From Bacteroidota bacterium (lineage in GTDB: Bacteria > Bacteroidota > Rhodothermia > Rhodothermales > UBA10348), in NCBI GenBank assembly GCA_018623785.1, contig JAAZVD010000073.1, positions 1 to 7,402 of the forward strand: DNA of 7,402 nt, written 5' to 3'. The translations under genes were made by a program, and so were the position numbers. The notes under the pieces were generated by a model that worked only from the letters and a program-made list of their open reading frames with translations, was not told the origin of the DNA and made no database searches. Positions within the stretch are counted from its first letter, which is position 1. Each line of letters opens with the position of its first letter. Positions 7,186 to 7,402 of the stretch are shown piece after piece.

Positions 7186-7276
7186 GTGTCTTGCGCTTGA
7201 ACATTGGGTTTAAAAGGTGCCGTGATTTGCCGTATTGCACAGGGGGGCTGAGTCACTCGCGGCCGACCGCAACCAT
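7186..7276 (-). other. Gap between trpE and the unknown gene
   Basis: These 91 bases (163 if the downstream gene starts at 7113) hold no recognisable gene. On the transcribed strand a small GCGG-TCGG-CCGC hairpin follows the trpE stop without a U run, so it is not a convincing terminator. A 6-base direct repeat, tgccgt, occurs at 7218-7223 and 7228-7233, ten bases apart. A 17-codon reading frame starting with ATG at 7204 has no ribosome site. No clear promoter is seen, so read-through from trpE is the simplest assumption. Confidence 0.4.
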
Positions 7277-7402
7277 TCACAGGAGGTCGGAAGCTGCTAC
7301 ATTCATGGCCGTTCGAAGGGCGCGTGCTTTGTTCAGGGTTTCCTCAAATTCGCTCTCCGGCACACTGTCAGCCACGATACCGGCGCCTGCCTGCAGGTAG
7401 AC
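7277..7402 (-). CDS. trpE: Anthranilate synthase component I, C-terminal 41 residues (runs off right edge)
   Basis: The frame is open from the right edge to a TGA at 7279-7277 and encodes the last 41 residues of a chorismate-utilising enzyme. The segment [16 protein letters not shown] is the conserved end of the chorismate-binding domain, and [10 protein letters not shown] the family's closing helix. TrpE uses ammonia from TrpG to convert chorismate to anthranilate and is normally the feedback-inhibited step; the N-terminal tryptophan-binding region lies outside the window. PabB ends similarly but usually has a different residue after AGAGIV; together with the trp genes downstream this favours TrpE. 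The gene is probably the first of the operon, so the promoter and any leader or attenuator would lie further right, unseen. Confidence 0.93.
   Translation of the reverse strand, partial: VYLQAGAGIVADSVPESEFEETLNKARALRTAMNVAASDLL

Noticed and set aside
7151..7204. 17-codon frame (ATG at 7204) as a leader peptide for the downstream genes
   Set aside because: Only one Trp codon, no ribosome site, no attenuator-like alternating hairpins, and it overlaps the possible GTG start of the unknown gene.

Overview
The window carries an almost complete tryptophan operon, read entirely on the minus strand (right to left). The gene order is trpE (C-terminal 41 codons only, cut by the right edge), an unidentified helical protein, trpS, trpG, trpD, trpC, trpF, trpB, trpA, and then the start of a putative lipoprotein of the DUF4837 type, cut by the left edge. 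No gene on the plus strand is supported. I see no tRNA, rRNA, CRISPR array, insertion sequence or long repeat, and no stretch over about 112 bases lacks a gene.

The organism is probably a member of the Bacteroidota/Rhodothermota group. The strongest clue is the lipoprotein at 1..348, whose N-terminus resembles DUF4837, a family I know from that group. Base composition is moderately GC-rich by eye. Most starts lack a strong Shine-Dalgarno sequence, which also fits, although trpF (GGAG) and trpA (GAGG) have plausible ones inside the preceding gene. The lineage is an inference; no rRNA or other marker is present.

Layout from promoter-proximal to distal: the end of trpE (7402..7277), a 91 to 163 base gap depending on the chosen start, the unknown gene, then trpS overlapping it by 4 bases (ATGA). 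A 39-base gap leads to trpG, and a 4-base gap to trpD. Then trpD/trpC, trpC/trpF and trpB/trpA are each joined by 4-base ATGA overlaps. The only sizeable gap inside the biosynthetic block is the 56 bases between trpF and trpB, which holds a short perfect hairpin beside the trpB start. After trpA come 112 bases with a stronger hairpin, then the lipoprotein gene.

Together TrpE+TrpG make anthranilate from chorismate, TrpD adds the phosphoribosyl group, TrpF isomerises, TrpC closes the indole ring, and TrpA+TrpB convert indole-glycerol phosphate and serine into tryptophan. TrpS loads the product onto tRNA-Trp. All seven catalytic functions are separate, unfused genes. The unusual points are that trpS and an unknown gene sit between the two anthranilate synthase subunit genes, that the unknown gene overlaps trpS, and that TrpA carries Glu instead of Asp at catalytic position 60. 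The unknown protein is the best candidate for something undescribed; the rest is well-understood metabolism.
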